Of a stretch of 44,885 bases of DNA, positions 17,415-25,565 are shown piece by piece. Source of the DNA: Veillonella sp. (GTDB lineage: Bacteria; Bacillota; Negativicutes; Veillonellales; Veillonellaceae); assembly GCF_015058545.1 (NCBI RefSeq), contig NZ_SVCB01000051.1:1-44885 (forward strand). The letters are read 5' to 3'. Position 1 is the first letter of the stretch, and each line of letters opens with the position of its first letter. A model generated the notes under the pieces. The model was given only the letters and a program-made list of their open reading frames with translations. It ran no database searches and was not told the DNA's origin. A program made the translations under genes and the position numbers.

Positions 17415-17721
17415 AAGTTAAATTCCTCCTAAGCGGAACCTCATAACTCGGTTAACGCATAAGACAATGCATATTACAGGTCTATAACATGTATATTAAG
17501 TAGTAAGGTAAAAAAATATATTTTAGTCACGTTTTTATTATACGCTAAAATTTTATAAAATCTACCTTTATTATACAACGCACCGATTGGCATAGCAAAA
17601 ATACCCGAAATCAGATAAAACAGCTGAGCTGAATTATCTGACTTCGGGTACCTGTAGCTAGATCTCTGTCCCTTATTTAACGGTTCAAAGCACCGGTGCT
17701 ATCCGTAATATAATCGCTTGT
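17415..17721. promoter_or_regulatory. alr upstream region
   Basis: 307 bp without a gene. The half next to alr is AT-rich and holds two minus-strand TATAAT hexamers (17537-17542 and 17570-17575) that could be -10 elements for alr; no convincing -35 was found. The other half contains the terminator of the pxp operon (17602-17650). Confidence 0.45.
17602..17650 (-). terminator. Rho-independent terminator of the pxp operon
   Basis: A 17-bp stem (17602-17618 with 17634-17650) whose single mismatch is a G-U pair in minus-strand RNA. It is followed on that strand by TTTTTGC, and lies 71 nt after the pxpC stop codon. Confidence 0.9.
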
Positions 17722-18753
17722 TCAGCGCCACATAGCGCGATAGGTTTTATAAATAGCCTGAGCCTCTTCCACCGAGACAATTTTAAACTGCACCGTTTCC
17801 CCCGGTCCCATTTGAGCCAAAATCGGTAAATCAGGGGTAATAACCGTAGCAATTTTAGTATAACCGCCGGTGGTCTGACGGTCGGCCATTAAAATAATCG
17901 GCTGGCCATCGGCGGGCACTTGAATCGAGCCAAACACAGCGCCGTCGGATATGATATCCGCACCGTTTAAATGATTCAATTTTGCCCCTGCCAAGCGATA
18001 CCCCATGCGATCGGACGCAGCCGTAATTTCATAAGGCGCACTCGTGAGGATTTCATAACTTTCTTCCGCAAAACGGTCAGCCTGCGGTCCCAATACCAGT
18101 CGAATAGCCTGTTTAGTCCGTCTTGCCATAGGTGTTTCATACTGAACAGGCACGGTATAATCGGGTAAAACCGCTCGATTAAGCCCGGTCGCGGCGATTC
18201 GTTCATCGCCGAGTATGAGCACATGCCCTTTTTGCAAACGCTCACCGCCGTAACCGCCCAATTTTGATTTTACATGGGTAGACACACTACCGTTAATTAC
18301 GGGTACATCAAAACCGCCGCGCACCGCAATATACATGCGCACGCCATTGGTACTGAATGTGGATGATACTACATCGCCTGTTTGTAAACGAATCGCCTCG
18401 TTCATAGATACGGGCACATCATTTACGGTCGGCGTCATCTCAGCGCCCGTAAAGGCTACCACACAGGGCTCTACAACCGTAAAAGTCGGCCCCATAACAG
18501 TACATTCCAAGGCTCCCAGATTCTTAGGATTGCCCACAAGCCGTTGTCCCAGTTCATAACTTTCTTGGTCCATGGCCCCAGCCACGGGCATACCGTACTG
18601 CTGATAACCGGAACGTCCACCATCTTGAATCGTTGTGAAAAATCCGGGCTGCTCGATTTGCCAATACGCAATGGGTGACACGCCGCTATGAGGATTACCA
18701 ATCAAATGAAAGGCATGAGCGGCCCCGTTTTTTGTAAAAATATTATCTACCAT
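17722..18753 (-). CDS. pxpC: 5-oxoprolinase subunit C (biotin-dependent carboxyltransferase-like, KipA family)
   Basis: A 343-residue protein of the KipA/AHS2 family. Family blocks include TIQDGGRSGYQQYGMPVAGAMDQES, VVAFTGAEMTPTVND, and a late SDGAVFGSIQVPADGQPIILMADRQTTGGY. PxpC joins PxpB and PxpA in ATP-dependent opening of 5-oxoproline (pyroglutamate) to glutamate. I choose the ATG at 18753, 11 nt from AAGGAG; a GTG nine bases upstream is too close to that site. The usual family start corresponds to about residue 30, so the first 30 residues (NIFTKNGAAHAFHL) are an unusual N-terminal extension. It overlaps pxpB by 11 nt, implying translational coupling and a B-C complex. Confidence 0.9.
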   Translation of the reverse strand: MVDNIFTKNGAAHAFHLIGNPHSGVSPIAYWQIEQPGFFTTIQDGGRSGYQQYGMPVAGAMDQESYELGQRLVGNPKNLGALECTVMGPTFTVVEPCVVAFTGAEMTPTVNDVPVSMNEAIRLQTGDVVSSTFSTNGVRMYIAVRGGFDVPVINGSVSTHVKSKLGGYGGERLQKGHVLILGDERIAATGLNRAVLPDYTVPVQYETPMARRTKQAIRLVLGPQADRFAEESYEILTSAPYEITAASDRMGYRLAGAKLNHLNGADIISDGAVFGSIQVPADGQPIILMADRQTTGGYTKIATVITPDLPILAQMGPGETVQFKIVSVEEAQAIYKTYRAMWR

Positions 18754-19498
18754 GGAGCTCACTCTCCTTACAATAAAACGACTTCACTTCATAAGTCGCC
18801 AAATGCGCCTTAATATCCAAAAATTCTTCTTCCGAAACCGGCACATAGCGCACATAATCACCGGCTTCCAAAAGGGTCGGTTTTTCACTGTTGCCATCAT
18901 ATAGCCGAACCGGTGTGCGCCCGATAATCTGCCACCCGCCCGGCGAATCGGATGGGTACATACCCGTTTGAGCCCCTGCGATACCTACCGAACCGGCGGG
19001 GATCAAAGTACGCGGTGTAGTGAGGCGCGGCGTTGCAATGCGTTCATCCATGCCGCCTAAATAGGTAAAGCCCGGAATGAATCCCAACATATACACCAAA
19101 TAATCGGTACCGCTGTGAATCTGTATAACGTCAGCCTCCGTAAGGCCTGCATGTTCCGCCACAAATTTCATATCCATGCCGTACTCACCGCCATACACGG
19201 TGGGAATCTCTACGACCCGCACCTTGTCGGCTGCAGCCGTTTCACTTTCAGTTTGCGACGCTGCGCTTATCATATCGCATATAGCGTCATACTCTTTTTG
19301 CAATGGATCATAAATCACTAAAATCGAGCTATACGTAGGCACCATTTCTTCAATAGCATGACCCACTTCAGCTTGCAAAGCCTGCACTGTATGACGAATT
19401 CTGCGATTAATGGCCGGATCGATTGTATCTCCGAATACGGCCGTCACCGCTTTATCACCCACCGGTGCAAAGCGCAAAGTGTCCTCTTTAGGTGTCAA
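18743..19498 (-). CDS. pxpB: 5-oxoprolinase subunit B (KipI family)
   Basis: A 251-residue KipI/AHS1-family protein. Typical motifs are FAPVGDKAVTAVFG near the N-terminus, YLVYMLGFIPGFTYLGGMDERIATPRL (about 140-167) and SVGIAGAQTGMYPSDSPGGWQIIGRTP. With PxpC it forms the ATP-dependent oxoprolinase sub-complex. The start is taken as TTG at 19498, which has AGGAGG 8 nt upstream; a GTG three codons earlier lies inside that ribosome site and cannot be used. In B. subtilis the homologue KipI also inhibits the sporulation kinase KinA; nothing here suggests that role. Confidence 0.9.
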   Translation of the reverse strand: MTPKEDTLRFAPVGDKAVTAVFGDTIDPAINRRIRHTVQALQAEVGHAIEEMVPTYSSILVIYDPLQKEYDAICDMISAASQTESETAAADKVRVVEIPTVYGGEYGMDMKFVAEHAGLTEADVIQIHSGTDYLVYMLGFIPGFTYLGGMDERIATPRLTTPRTLIPAGSVGIAGAQTGMYPSDSPGGWQIIGRTPVRLYDGNSEKPTLLEAGDYVRYVPVSEEEFLDIKAHLATYEVKSFYCKESELHGR

Positions 19499-19541
19499 TA
19501 CCGCCACCTCCTAATCATGAGTATCCGGTTTATTTTAAACT

Positions 19542-20741
19542 CTACTGAATTAATTTCAAAATACCTTGTAACGAAATATAACCGATGTACGCGGAAATAA
19601 CAACTACAGCCCAACCGCTCCACAGTAATATTGACGAATGCTTGTATTCGCCTATAATGTCTTTACGTTTGGCCGCAATCAACATAACGGCTAAGGTAAC
19701 CGGCAAAATAAGACCGTTCAACGATCCCGCTACGATGAGGAGCATAGCCGGTTTGCCGATGAGCACCAAAATAACCGCCGACGCAATGATGAACCCGATA
19801 ATCCAAAGATTTTCGTGGCGTCCCACCGTTTTAAAAAGAGTCTTTAAAAACGACACCGATGTGTAGGCCGCACCTACTACGGACGTGATGGCGGCACAGA
19901 AGAATACCAAGCCGAAAATACGATAGCCGATTTCACCGGCGGCAAAACGGAACGCATCAGCAGCCGGATTGCTTGCATCCAAGGTATAGCCTTGCATTAC
20001 AACGCCCAAAACAGCCAAGAAGAAAAGCACGCGCACCAAGGTTGTTACACCCATGCCAAGGGTAGCGGAACGACGCACTTGCGGTAAATTTTCTTCGCCG
20101 ACAATGCCGGCGTCAATCAAACGGTGACCGCCGGAGAAGGTAATATAGCCGCCAACCGTACCGCCAAGTAAAGTAATGGTGGCGAGCCATTCATACTTTA
20201 AAGGCAACACGCTATGTTTTAGAGCCGTCCCTACCGGCGGCGCTGCTACCACGGTGACATAGGCAATTAATAAGAGCATTAAAATCCCTAAGTATTTAGT
20301 CACCGCATCCATAGCTTTGGTCGCCTTGTGAGAAATAAAGACAATGACACCTAAAACGGCCGCCAAAACAGCAGCGATATTTGTATCAAGCCCAATCATT
20401 ACATTAATCCCCAGAGCGGCCCCACCGATATTACCGATGTTAAAAGCTAAACCGCCCAAAGCAACCAGAAATGCTACAAAATAGCCGAGTCCCGGCAATA
20501 CGCGATTCGCAATATCCTGGCCGCGCAATTTTGAAACGGCAATAATGGTCCACACATTGAGCTGCGCTATATACGATAAAATAACGGATGCCACAATAAC
20601 AAAGGCAAAGTCCGCTCTAAACTGATCCGTAAAAGCCGCCGTCTGCGTCATAAACCCCGGGCCGATGGCCGATGTAGCCATCAAAAAGGCCGCCCCGATT
20701 AAAACGGACAGACTTTTTTTATTATCATCAACTCGCTTCAT
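19542..20741 (-). CDS. Nramp-superfamily transporter of the YcsG type, probably not a Mn2+ transporter
   Basis: A 399-residue, 11-helix membrane protein of the Nramp fold. TM1 contains GPGFMTQTAAFTDQF (27-41); the GP aligns with the GP before the metal-binding DPGN of true Nramp proteins, but where DPGN should stand the sequence reads TDQF. In TM6 the MPH motif is also absent, replaced by a TFSGGHR stretch. Loss of both metal motifs argues against divalent metal transport. The gene lies between pxpA and pxpB, the same position as ycsG in the B. subtilis ycsFGI-kip cluster, so uptake of 5-oxoproline or a related amino acid is a reasonable inference. GGGAGG precedes the ATG. Confidence 0.8.
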   Translation of the reverse strand: MKRVDDNKKSLSVLIGAAFLMATSAIGPGFMTQTAAFTDQFRADFAFVIVASVILSYIAQLNVWTIIAVSKLRGQDIANRVLPGLGYFVAFLVALGGLAFNIGNIGGAALGINVMIGLDTNIAAVLAAVLGVIVFISHKATKAMDAVTKYLGILMLLLIAYVTVVAAPPVGTALKHSVLPLKYEWLATITLLGGTVGGYITFSGGHRLIDAGIVGEENLPQVRRSATLGMGVTTLVRVLFFLAVLGVVMQGYTLDASNPAADAFRFAAGEIGYRIFGLVFFCAAITSVVGAAYTSVSFLKTLFKTVGRHENLWIIGFIIASAVILVLIGKPAMLLIVAGSLNGLILPVTLAVMLIAAKRKDIIGEYKHSSILLWSGWAVVVISAYIGYISLQGILKLIQ

Positions 20742-20765
20742 AGAAAACCTCCCTTAAATACCCTA

Positions 20766-21521
20766 TCATATAAAATTAGTCACCGTTAACCCTGCTTTTT
20801 CAAGACCTTCCCGAAGTTCCTTCGTAAAGGCTACCGCCTCAGGATTATCACCGTGAACACAAATGGAATCGGCTACAATCGGAATAGTTTCGCCCGTATT
20901 AGCCACTACTGTACCTTCTTTTACCATTTGCAAAATACGGGCCAACGCTTCTTGCGGATCTTTGACAAATGCGCCCGGTTCACTGCGCGGTACTAAAGTT
21001 CCTTTAGCGGTATAGCCGCGATCCGCAAACACTTCCTGAATCACCGGAATGTTGCGTTCTATGGCAAGCTCAACCATAACACTGCCACTGAGTGCCATAA
21101 TGGCAATGCCATCACCCAGCGCTTCTATACCGTCCAATACAGCCGTCGCTAATTTCGGATCCACGCAAGCAGTATTGTAAAAAGCACCATGAAGTTTTAC
21201 ATGTTGTAACGGAACACCGGCCTCTTTACAAAATGCCTGCAAAGCCCCCACCTGGTAGAGCATATACGCTTTAGCTTCTGCCGGTGTAATGGTCATGTTG
21301 CGGCGACCGAACCCCAATAAATCAGGATAACCCGGATGAGCACCCACAGCTACGCCTTTTTCTTTACAGAGTTGTACGGTTTTCGCCATGATGAGCGGAT
21401 CCCCCGCATGCCAACCGCAAGCCACATTGGCACTGGTTACATGCGTAAGCACCGCTTCATCCATGCCTAACGTATAAGCACCGAAACTTTCACCTAAATC
21501 ACTGTTCATATCAACGCGCAT
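20766..21521 (-). CDS. pxpA: 5-oxoprolinase subunit A (LamB/YcsF family)
   Basis: A 251-residue protein with the full YcsF signature: MNSDLGESFGAYTLGMDE at the start, SANVACGWHAGDP (about 29-41), a GAHPGYPDLLGFGRR block, HVKLHGAFYN, and CVHGDNPEA near the end. PxpA is the subunit that binds 5-oxoproline and completes conversion to glutamate with PxpB and PxpC. It is first in the operon, AAAGGAG 8 nt before the ATG, with a good promoter 100 nt upstream. Operon order A-transporter-B-C is close to the B. subtilis arrangement. Confidence 0.94.
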   Translation of the reverse strand: MRVDMNSDLGESFGAYTLGMDEAVLTHVTSANVACGWHAGDPLIMAKTVQLCKEKGVAVGAHPGYPDLLGFGRRNMTITPAEAKAYMLYQVGALQAFCKEAGVPLQHVKLHGAFYNTACVDPKLATAVLDGIEALGDGIAIMALSGSVMVELAIERNIPVIQEVFADRGYTAKGTLVPRSEPGAFVKDPQEALARILQMVKEGTVVANTGETIPIVADSICVHGDNPEAVAFTKELREGLEKAGLTVTNFI

Positions 21522-21624
21522 AATAATCGCTCCTTTCTACAACCTATCTCTTTTTTCTTCAACTATATGCTCTAGATCCCCATTAGATGTTATTTTAATC
21601 TTCTATAGAATATAGTTTAAATAG

Positions 21625-21652
21625 ATTATAACACTAAATCATGAATGTGCAA
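21625..21652 (-). promoter_or_regulatory. Predicted sigma-A promoter of the pxp operon
   Basis: On the minus strand TTGCAC (21647-21652), a 16-nt spacer, then TGT-TATAAT with a perfect -10 (21625-21630) and extended TG. It lies 104 nt upstream of the pxpA ATG. The surrounding 455-bp region (21522-21976) holds only this and the divergent pst promoter. Confidence 0.7.
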
Positions 21653-21865
21653 TTCAAATCTACCGAAATTATCTACTTTCAACGTCCCAAAATCGTCATT
21701 TTAAATCAAAGGATTTATGAGTTCCGTCCATAAAAGACATTTGCTTCATTAATAAAACATACAGAATCCATTCAAAATTCCTATCTAATAAAAGACTATT
21801 TATATAAGCCTATAAGAACCCCCTCGCGACAAACTATATCGAACTTATTCTCATTTATTATTAAT

Positions 21866-21919
21866 TTTACAAAACTTTTACAGAGGGACATGAAAAACTT
21901 TACACAGCTTAGTTATACT
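21866..21919 (+). promoter_or_regulatory. Pho box and pst promoter
   Basis: TTTACA occurs at 21866-21871, 21877-21882 and 21899-21904, exactly on an 11-bp lattice, with a degenerate site (ACATGA) at the fourth lattice position, 21888-21893. A -10 TATACT lies at 21914-21919. This is the geometry of Firmicutes PhoP/PhoB boxes (direct TT(A/T/C)ACA repeats, 5-bp spacers) that replace a -35 element. It fits phosphate-starvation activation of pst by the regulator encoded at the end of the same cluster. Confidence 0.85.
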
Positions 21920-21976
21920 GTGTGTACAAACTAAATTGGTAAATACGTCCATTTCTAATTAGGAGGCAATTGAATC

Positions 21977-22852
21977 ATGAACTTCAAACGTAAGGCATTT
22001 ACAGCAATGGCAGTAGCAAGCGTGTTAACACTCGGTTTACTTGGTTGTGGCAATGACAGCTCTGCCCCTGCAAACTCTCAGGCATTAAAAGGAACCATCA
22101 CTTCTTCCGGTTCTTCCGCTTTACTTCCATTAGCAAAAGATGCTGCGGCTGAATTCAAAAAGAAACATCCTGATGTATCCATCGTATTGAACGGTGGCGG
22201 TTCCGGTACCGGCTTGAAACAAGTTTCCGACGGCACTGTAAACATCGGTAACTCCGACGTTCCTGCTGAAACAAAATTATCCAAAGAAAAAGCAGCTGAA
22301 CTCGTTGACCACAAAGTAGCAATCGTAACTGTAGCAACTGTAGCTAACAAAGACGTTGCTAAAGCAGTTCCAAACTTGACTAAACAACAATTGATCGACA
22401 TCTTCACCGGTAAAGTAACTAACTGGAAAGAAGTTGGCGGTCCTGACCAGAACGTAGTATTGGTAACTCGTCCTACTACTTCCGGTACTCGTGCTCTCTT
22501 CTCTGAATTCGCTCTTGACAAAAACCAAGAAGCTTCCAACAAATCGTTAGAAACTGACGACTCCGGTGCTTTAATTCAGAGTATCGCCAACACTCCTGGC
22601 GCTATCGGTTATGTAGCTCTTCCTTACTTGTTAAATAACTCCAGCGTAACTGCTATCTCCATCGACGGCGTGGCTCCTACCCTCGAAAACAGCTACAATG
22701 GTTCTTACAAAGTATGGGGCTTCGAACACATGTACACTAAAGGCCAACCTGATGCTCTTCAGAAAGCATACTTAGACTTCATCATGTCTGATGAATATGG
22801 TAAAAAATTGGAAGCTCAAGGTTACGGTGTAGCCTCTAAAGTTAAACAGTAA
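21977..22852 (+). CDS. pstS: Phosphate ABC transporter substrate-binding lipoprotein
   Basis: A 291-residue secreted lipoprotein. The signal peptide ends in a lipobox LGLLGC with Cys24, followed by an Asn/Ser/Pro linker. Phosphate-binding blocks typical of the family are ITSSGSSALLPLAK (about 41-54), GGGSGTGLKQVSDGTVNIGNSD and TRPTTSGTRALFSEF (about 163-177). It captures phosphate outside the membrane and hands it to PstCA. AGGAGG lies 10 nt before the ATG. Codon use is biased to C-ending codons more than in the neighbouring clusters, consistent with high expression. Confidence 0.95.
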   Translation: MNFKRKAFTAMAVASVLTLGLLGCGNDSSAPANSQALKGTITSSGSSALLPLAKDAAAEFKKKHPDVSIVLNGGGSGTGLKQVSDGTVNIGNSDVPAETKLSKEKAAELVDHKVAIVTVATVANKDVAKAVPNLTKQQLIDIFTGKVTNWKEVGGPDQNVVLVTRPTTSGTRALFSEFALDKNQEASNKSLETDDSGALIQSIANTPGAIGYVALPYLLNNSSVTAISIDGVAPTLENSYNGSYKVWGFEHMYTKGQPDALQKAYLDFIMSDEYGKKLEAQGYGVASKVKQ

Positions 22853-22869
22853 AATAGGGGTAATAATAG

Positions 22870-23775
22870 ATGAACATTGAAAGCACTTTACGCGCCGATA
22901 GAATATGGCGTAACGTTATCAGAGGCGCAGGTCTCTTCCTACTGATTATCACAGCAGCGATTGGGATCTTCCTCCTCTATCGTGGTACCGGTACCTTCAC
23001 TATCTACGGGCACAGTCTTTCAGAATTCCTATTCTCAACCCAGTGGCAGCCCGCCGACACTCTTGCCGGCGGCGGTCACGTAGGAGCCGGCATTTATATT
23101 GTCGGCTCTCTTATTACCTGTGCTCTCGCCTTGTTAATGGCAACGCCTGTAAGTATTGCGTTGGCCATCTACATGGCGGAAATTACACCTAGCGTCGGAC
23201 GTCGTTTCTGGCAACCGGTGATTGAAATTTTTGTAGGGATTCCTTCAATCATCTATGGTTGGCTAGGTCTTACCATCTTGGTACCTTTCCTTCAGAAGTA
23301 CACTACAGCTGACAGCGGTTTCTCCGTATTGGCAGCCTCCATCGTACTCGCAATTATGATTTTCCCAACGATTACATCTGTAACCATGAACGCCATCAAC
23401 AGTGTGCCTAAAACATACCGTCAAGGCGCTTACGGCTTAGGTGCTACCCGCTGGGAAGTAATTTACAAAATCGTTTTACCGGTAGCTAAACACGGTATCT
23501 TGGCCGGCGTTGTACTCGGCTTGGCGCGTGCCTTCGGTGAAGCCTTGGCGGTAGCCATGGTAATCGGTAAAATGAAAGCCTTCCCTAAATCCTTATTGGA
23601 TCCTACCGTTAACTTAACCAGTGCGATTGCAGCGGATATGGGCGGTACTATGGAAGGCAGTGAATACAATATGGCATTATGGACCATGGCCTTATTCCTA
23701 TTCGTAATTTCCTTATTGTTTATTTTACTCATTCGCTACATCACATCTAAAGGAGGCAACCTAAGTGAAAAGTAA
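22870..23775 (+). CDS. pstC: Phosphate ABC transporter permease
   Basis: A 301-residue membrane protein with six predicted helices. The ABC permease EAA loop GAYGLGATRWEVIYKIVLPVAKHGILAGVVLGLARAFGE is evident at about 180-220 and marks contact with PstB. With PstA it forms the phosphate channel. It begins 17 nt after pstS and its end overlaps the pstA start by 11 nt. Confidence 0.95.
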   Translation: MNIESTLRADRIWRNVIRGAGLFLLIITAAIGIFLLYRGTGTFTIYGHSLSEFLFSTQWQPADTLAGGGHVGAGIYIVGSLITCALALLMATPVSIALAIYMAEITPSVGRRFWQPVIEIFVGIPSIIYGWLGLTILVPFLQKYTTADSGFSVLAASIVLAIMIFPTITSVTMNAINSVPKTYRQGAYGLGATRWEVIYKIVLPVAKHGILAGVVLGLARAFGEALAVAMVIGKMKAFPKSLLDPTVNLTSAIAADMGGTMEGSEYNMALWTMALFLFVISLLFILLIRYITSKGGNLSEK

Positions 23776-24664
23776 AGCCATTCCGGGCCCTCGTCGACGG
23801 GCTTTATCTACCGACCGCTTGGTTACACTGGGTTTGCATATCCTAGCAGGCGCTACCTTATTACTGTTAGTTGGTTTTGTAGGCCATATTGCCTGGAGTG
23901 CCTTAAGTGAGTTCAAACCTGAACTCTTAGCATTCTCTCCAACCGGTATCGGTAACCAATTCTTCAATACGATTTATCTCGTATTCTTAGCCTTACTTAT
24001 CAGTATTCCCCTCGGAATTGGCGCCGGTATCTACATGGCGGAATACGCAACTAAAGGTAAAGCACAAAAGATTATGCGTATCTCTATCGAAACCTTATCG
24101 TCTTTACCTTCCATCGTTCTCGGTTTGTTCGGTTACTTGGTGTTCATCATCATGACCAACTCCCAATGGAACTTATTCGCCGGTGCGTTAACGGTATCCA
24201 TCTTAACCTTACCGCTTATCGCAACCATTACCGAAGACGCCTTGCGCGCCTTACCGGCATCCTATGCCAAAGGTAGTTACGGTTTAGGTGCTACCAAATG
24301 GCAGACTATCAGCCGCGTATTAATTCCAGCCGCATTCCCGGCTATTATTACAGGCATTATCTTAGCAGCCGGCCGTGTATTCGGTGAAGCCGCTGCTCTC
24401 ATGTTTACCGCCGGTATGAGTACCGACATCAATTGGTCCAGCACGGATATTACATCCCCTACCAATGCGTTCAACCCATTCCGTTCCGGTGAAACATTAT
24501 CCCTTCAAATCTGGGCGTCCCGCAGTGAATCCTTGGATCCAAATGCAAGTGCCATGGCCAACTTAAGTGCTCTCGTACTTTTAGCGCTCGTTTTCACATT
24601 CAGTATCGGTGCTCGTGCCTTGAGCCGTCACCTTAATCGTAAAAACCTAGGAGACAACAAATAA
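23765..24664 (+). CDS. pstA: Phosphate ABC transporter permease
   Basis: A 299-residue partner of PstC, with the EAA loop KGSYGLGATKWQTISRVLIPAAFPAIITGIILAAGRVFGE. Start is GTG at 23765, 9 nt after AAAGGAGG and inside the end of pstC. A long loop before the last helix (about 220-260, rich in Ser/Asn/Asp) is usual for PstA. The stop codon shares a base with the pstB ATG (TAATG). Confidence 0.94.
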   Translation: MKSKAIPGPRRRALSTDRLVTLGLHILAGATLLLLVGFVGHIAWSALSEFKPELLAFSPTGIGNQFFNTIYLVFLALLISIPLGIGAGIYMAEYATKGKAQKIMRISIETLSSLPSIVLGLFGYLVFIIMTNSQWNLFAGALTVSILTLPLIATITEDALRALPASYAKGSYGLGATKWQTISRVLIPAAFPAIITGIILAAGRVFGEAAALMFTAGMSTDINWSSTDITSPTNAFNPFRSGETLSLQIWASRSESLDPNASAMANLSALVLLALVFTFSIGARALSRHLNRKNLGDNK

Positions 24665-25494
24665 TGGAAATTTCTGAAGTAGCAATGCCCAATCAGCAAG
24701 TGTTGGTAAATGCCGGTGCTAAAGCTGTCGCTGATCAAGCTGTAGGCAACGCTTTTACAGTAGAAAATCTTGATTTCTACTACGGCACCTTCCATGCCTT
24801 AAAAAATATCAACATGAACATTAAGAAGAACGAAATTACTGCATTAATCGGACCTTCCGGTTGCGGTAAATCCACCTTCTTACGTATCTTAAACCGCATG
24901 AACGACCTCGAAGGGGATGTAACCGTTAAAGGTAAAATCCTTTTAGAAGGCGAAGATATTTACAATGACATGGAACCAATCGTTCTTCGTCACCGCGTAG
25001 GCATGGTTTTCCAACAACCAAACCCATTCCCACAAAGCCTTTATGACAACGTAGCCTTCGGCCCACGTTTACAAGGCATCAAAAAAGCAAGCGAACTCGA
25101 CGAAATCGTTGAAAAAAGCTTGACCCAAGCTTCCTTGTGGAATGAAGTAAAAGACCGCTTACACAAGAGTGCCATCAGCTTATCCGGTGGTCAACAGCAG
25201 CGTCTTTGCATCGCTCGTACCTTGGCAACTCGCCCTGACGTAATCCTCATGGACGAACCTACCAGTGCGCTCGATCCTATTTCCACTGCTAAAATCGAAG
25301 AATTAGCGTTAGAGTTAAAAGAAGACTACACAATTGTTATTGTTACACACAATATGCAACAAGCTGCTCGTATTTCTGATAAAACCGCTTTCTTCTTAAT
25401 GGGAGATTTGGTAGAATATAATAAAACAAAGACTATATTTACCGAACCAACACAGCCAAAAACGGCTGACTACATTAACGGTCGCTTCGGTTGA
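24664..25494 (+). CDS. pstB: Phosphate ABC transporter ATPase
   Basis: A 276-residue ABC ATPase. Walker A GPSGCGKS is at 63-70, the Q-loop follows in VGMVFQQPNPFPQS, the signature is LSGGQQQRL and Walker B is VILMDEPTSALDP. It powers PstSCA and is also known in many bacteria to take part in PhoR signalling. It is about 25 residues longer than usual at the N-terminus (residues 1-28, Ala/Val-rich), supported by AGGAG 11 nt before this ATG. It is followed after 16 nt by a strong terminator. Confidence 0.95.
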   Translation: MEISEVAMPNQQVLVNAGAKAVADQAVGNAFTVENLDFYYGTFHALKNINMNIKKNEITALIGPSGCGKSTFLRILNRMNDLEGDVTVKGKILLEGEDIYNDMEPIVLRHRVGMVFQQPNPFPQSLYDNVAFGPRLQGIKKASELDEIVEKSLTQASLWNEVKDRLHKSAISLSGGQQQRLCIARTLATRPDVILMDEPTSALDPISTAKIEELALELKEDYTIVIVTHNMQQAARISDKTAFFLMGDLVEYNKTKTIFTEPTQPKTADYINGRFG

Positions 25495-25510
25495 TAACAG
25501 GAAACTCCCC

Positions 25511-25543
25511 GGAACGAACTCAATGCAGTTCGTTCCTTTTTTT
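25511..25543 (+). terminator. Rho-independent terminator between pstB and phoB
   Basis: GGAACGAACT pairs perfectly with AGTTCGTTCC around CAATGC, followed by seven Ts. Only 22 nt separate its T run from the phoB start codon, leaving no room for a separate promoter, so phoB-phoR is likely expressed by read-through. Confidence 0.92.
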
Positions 25544-25565
25544 CTATCAGAATAAGGAGATAGCT

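Noticed and set aside
19542..20741. Manganese transporter MntH
   Set aside because: The DPGN and MPH metal motifs are missing and the gene lies in a 5-oxoprolinase operon.
25491..25565. Longer phoB reading from 25491
   Set aside because: The extra 25 codons run through a perfect intrinsic terminator and have no ribosome site; the ATG at 25566 has AAGGAG.
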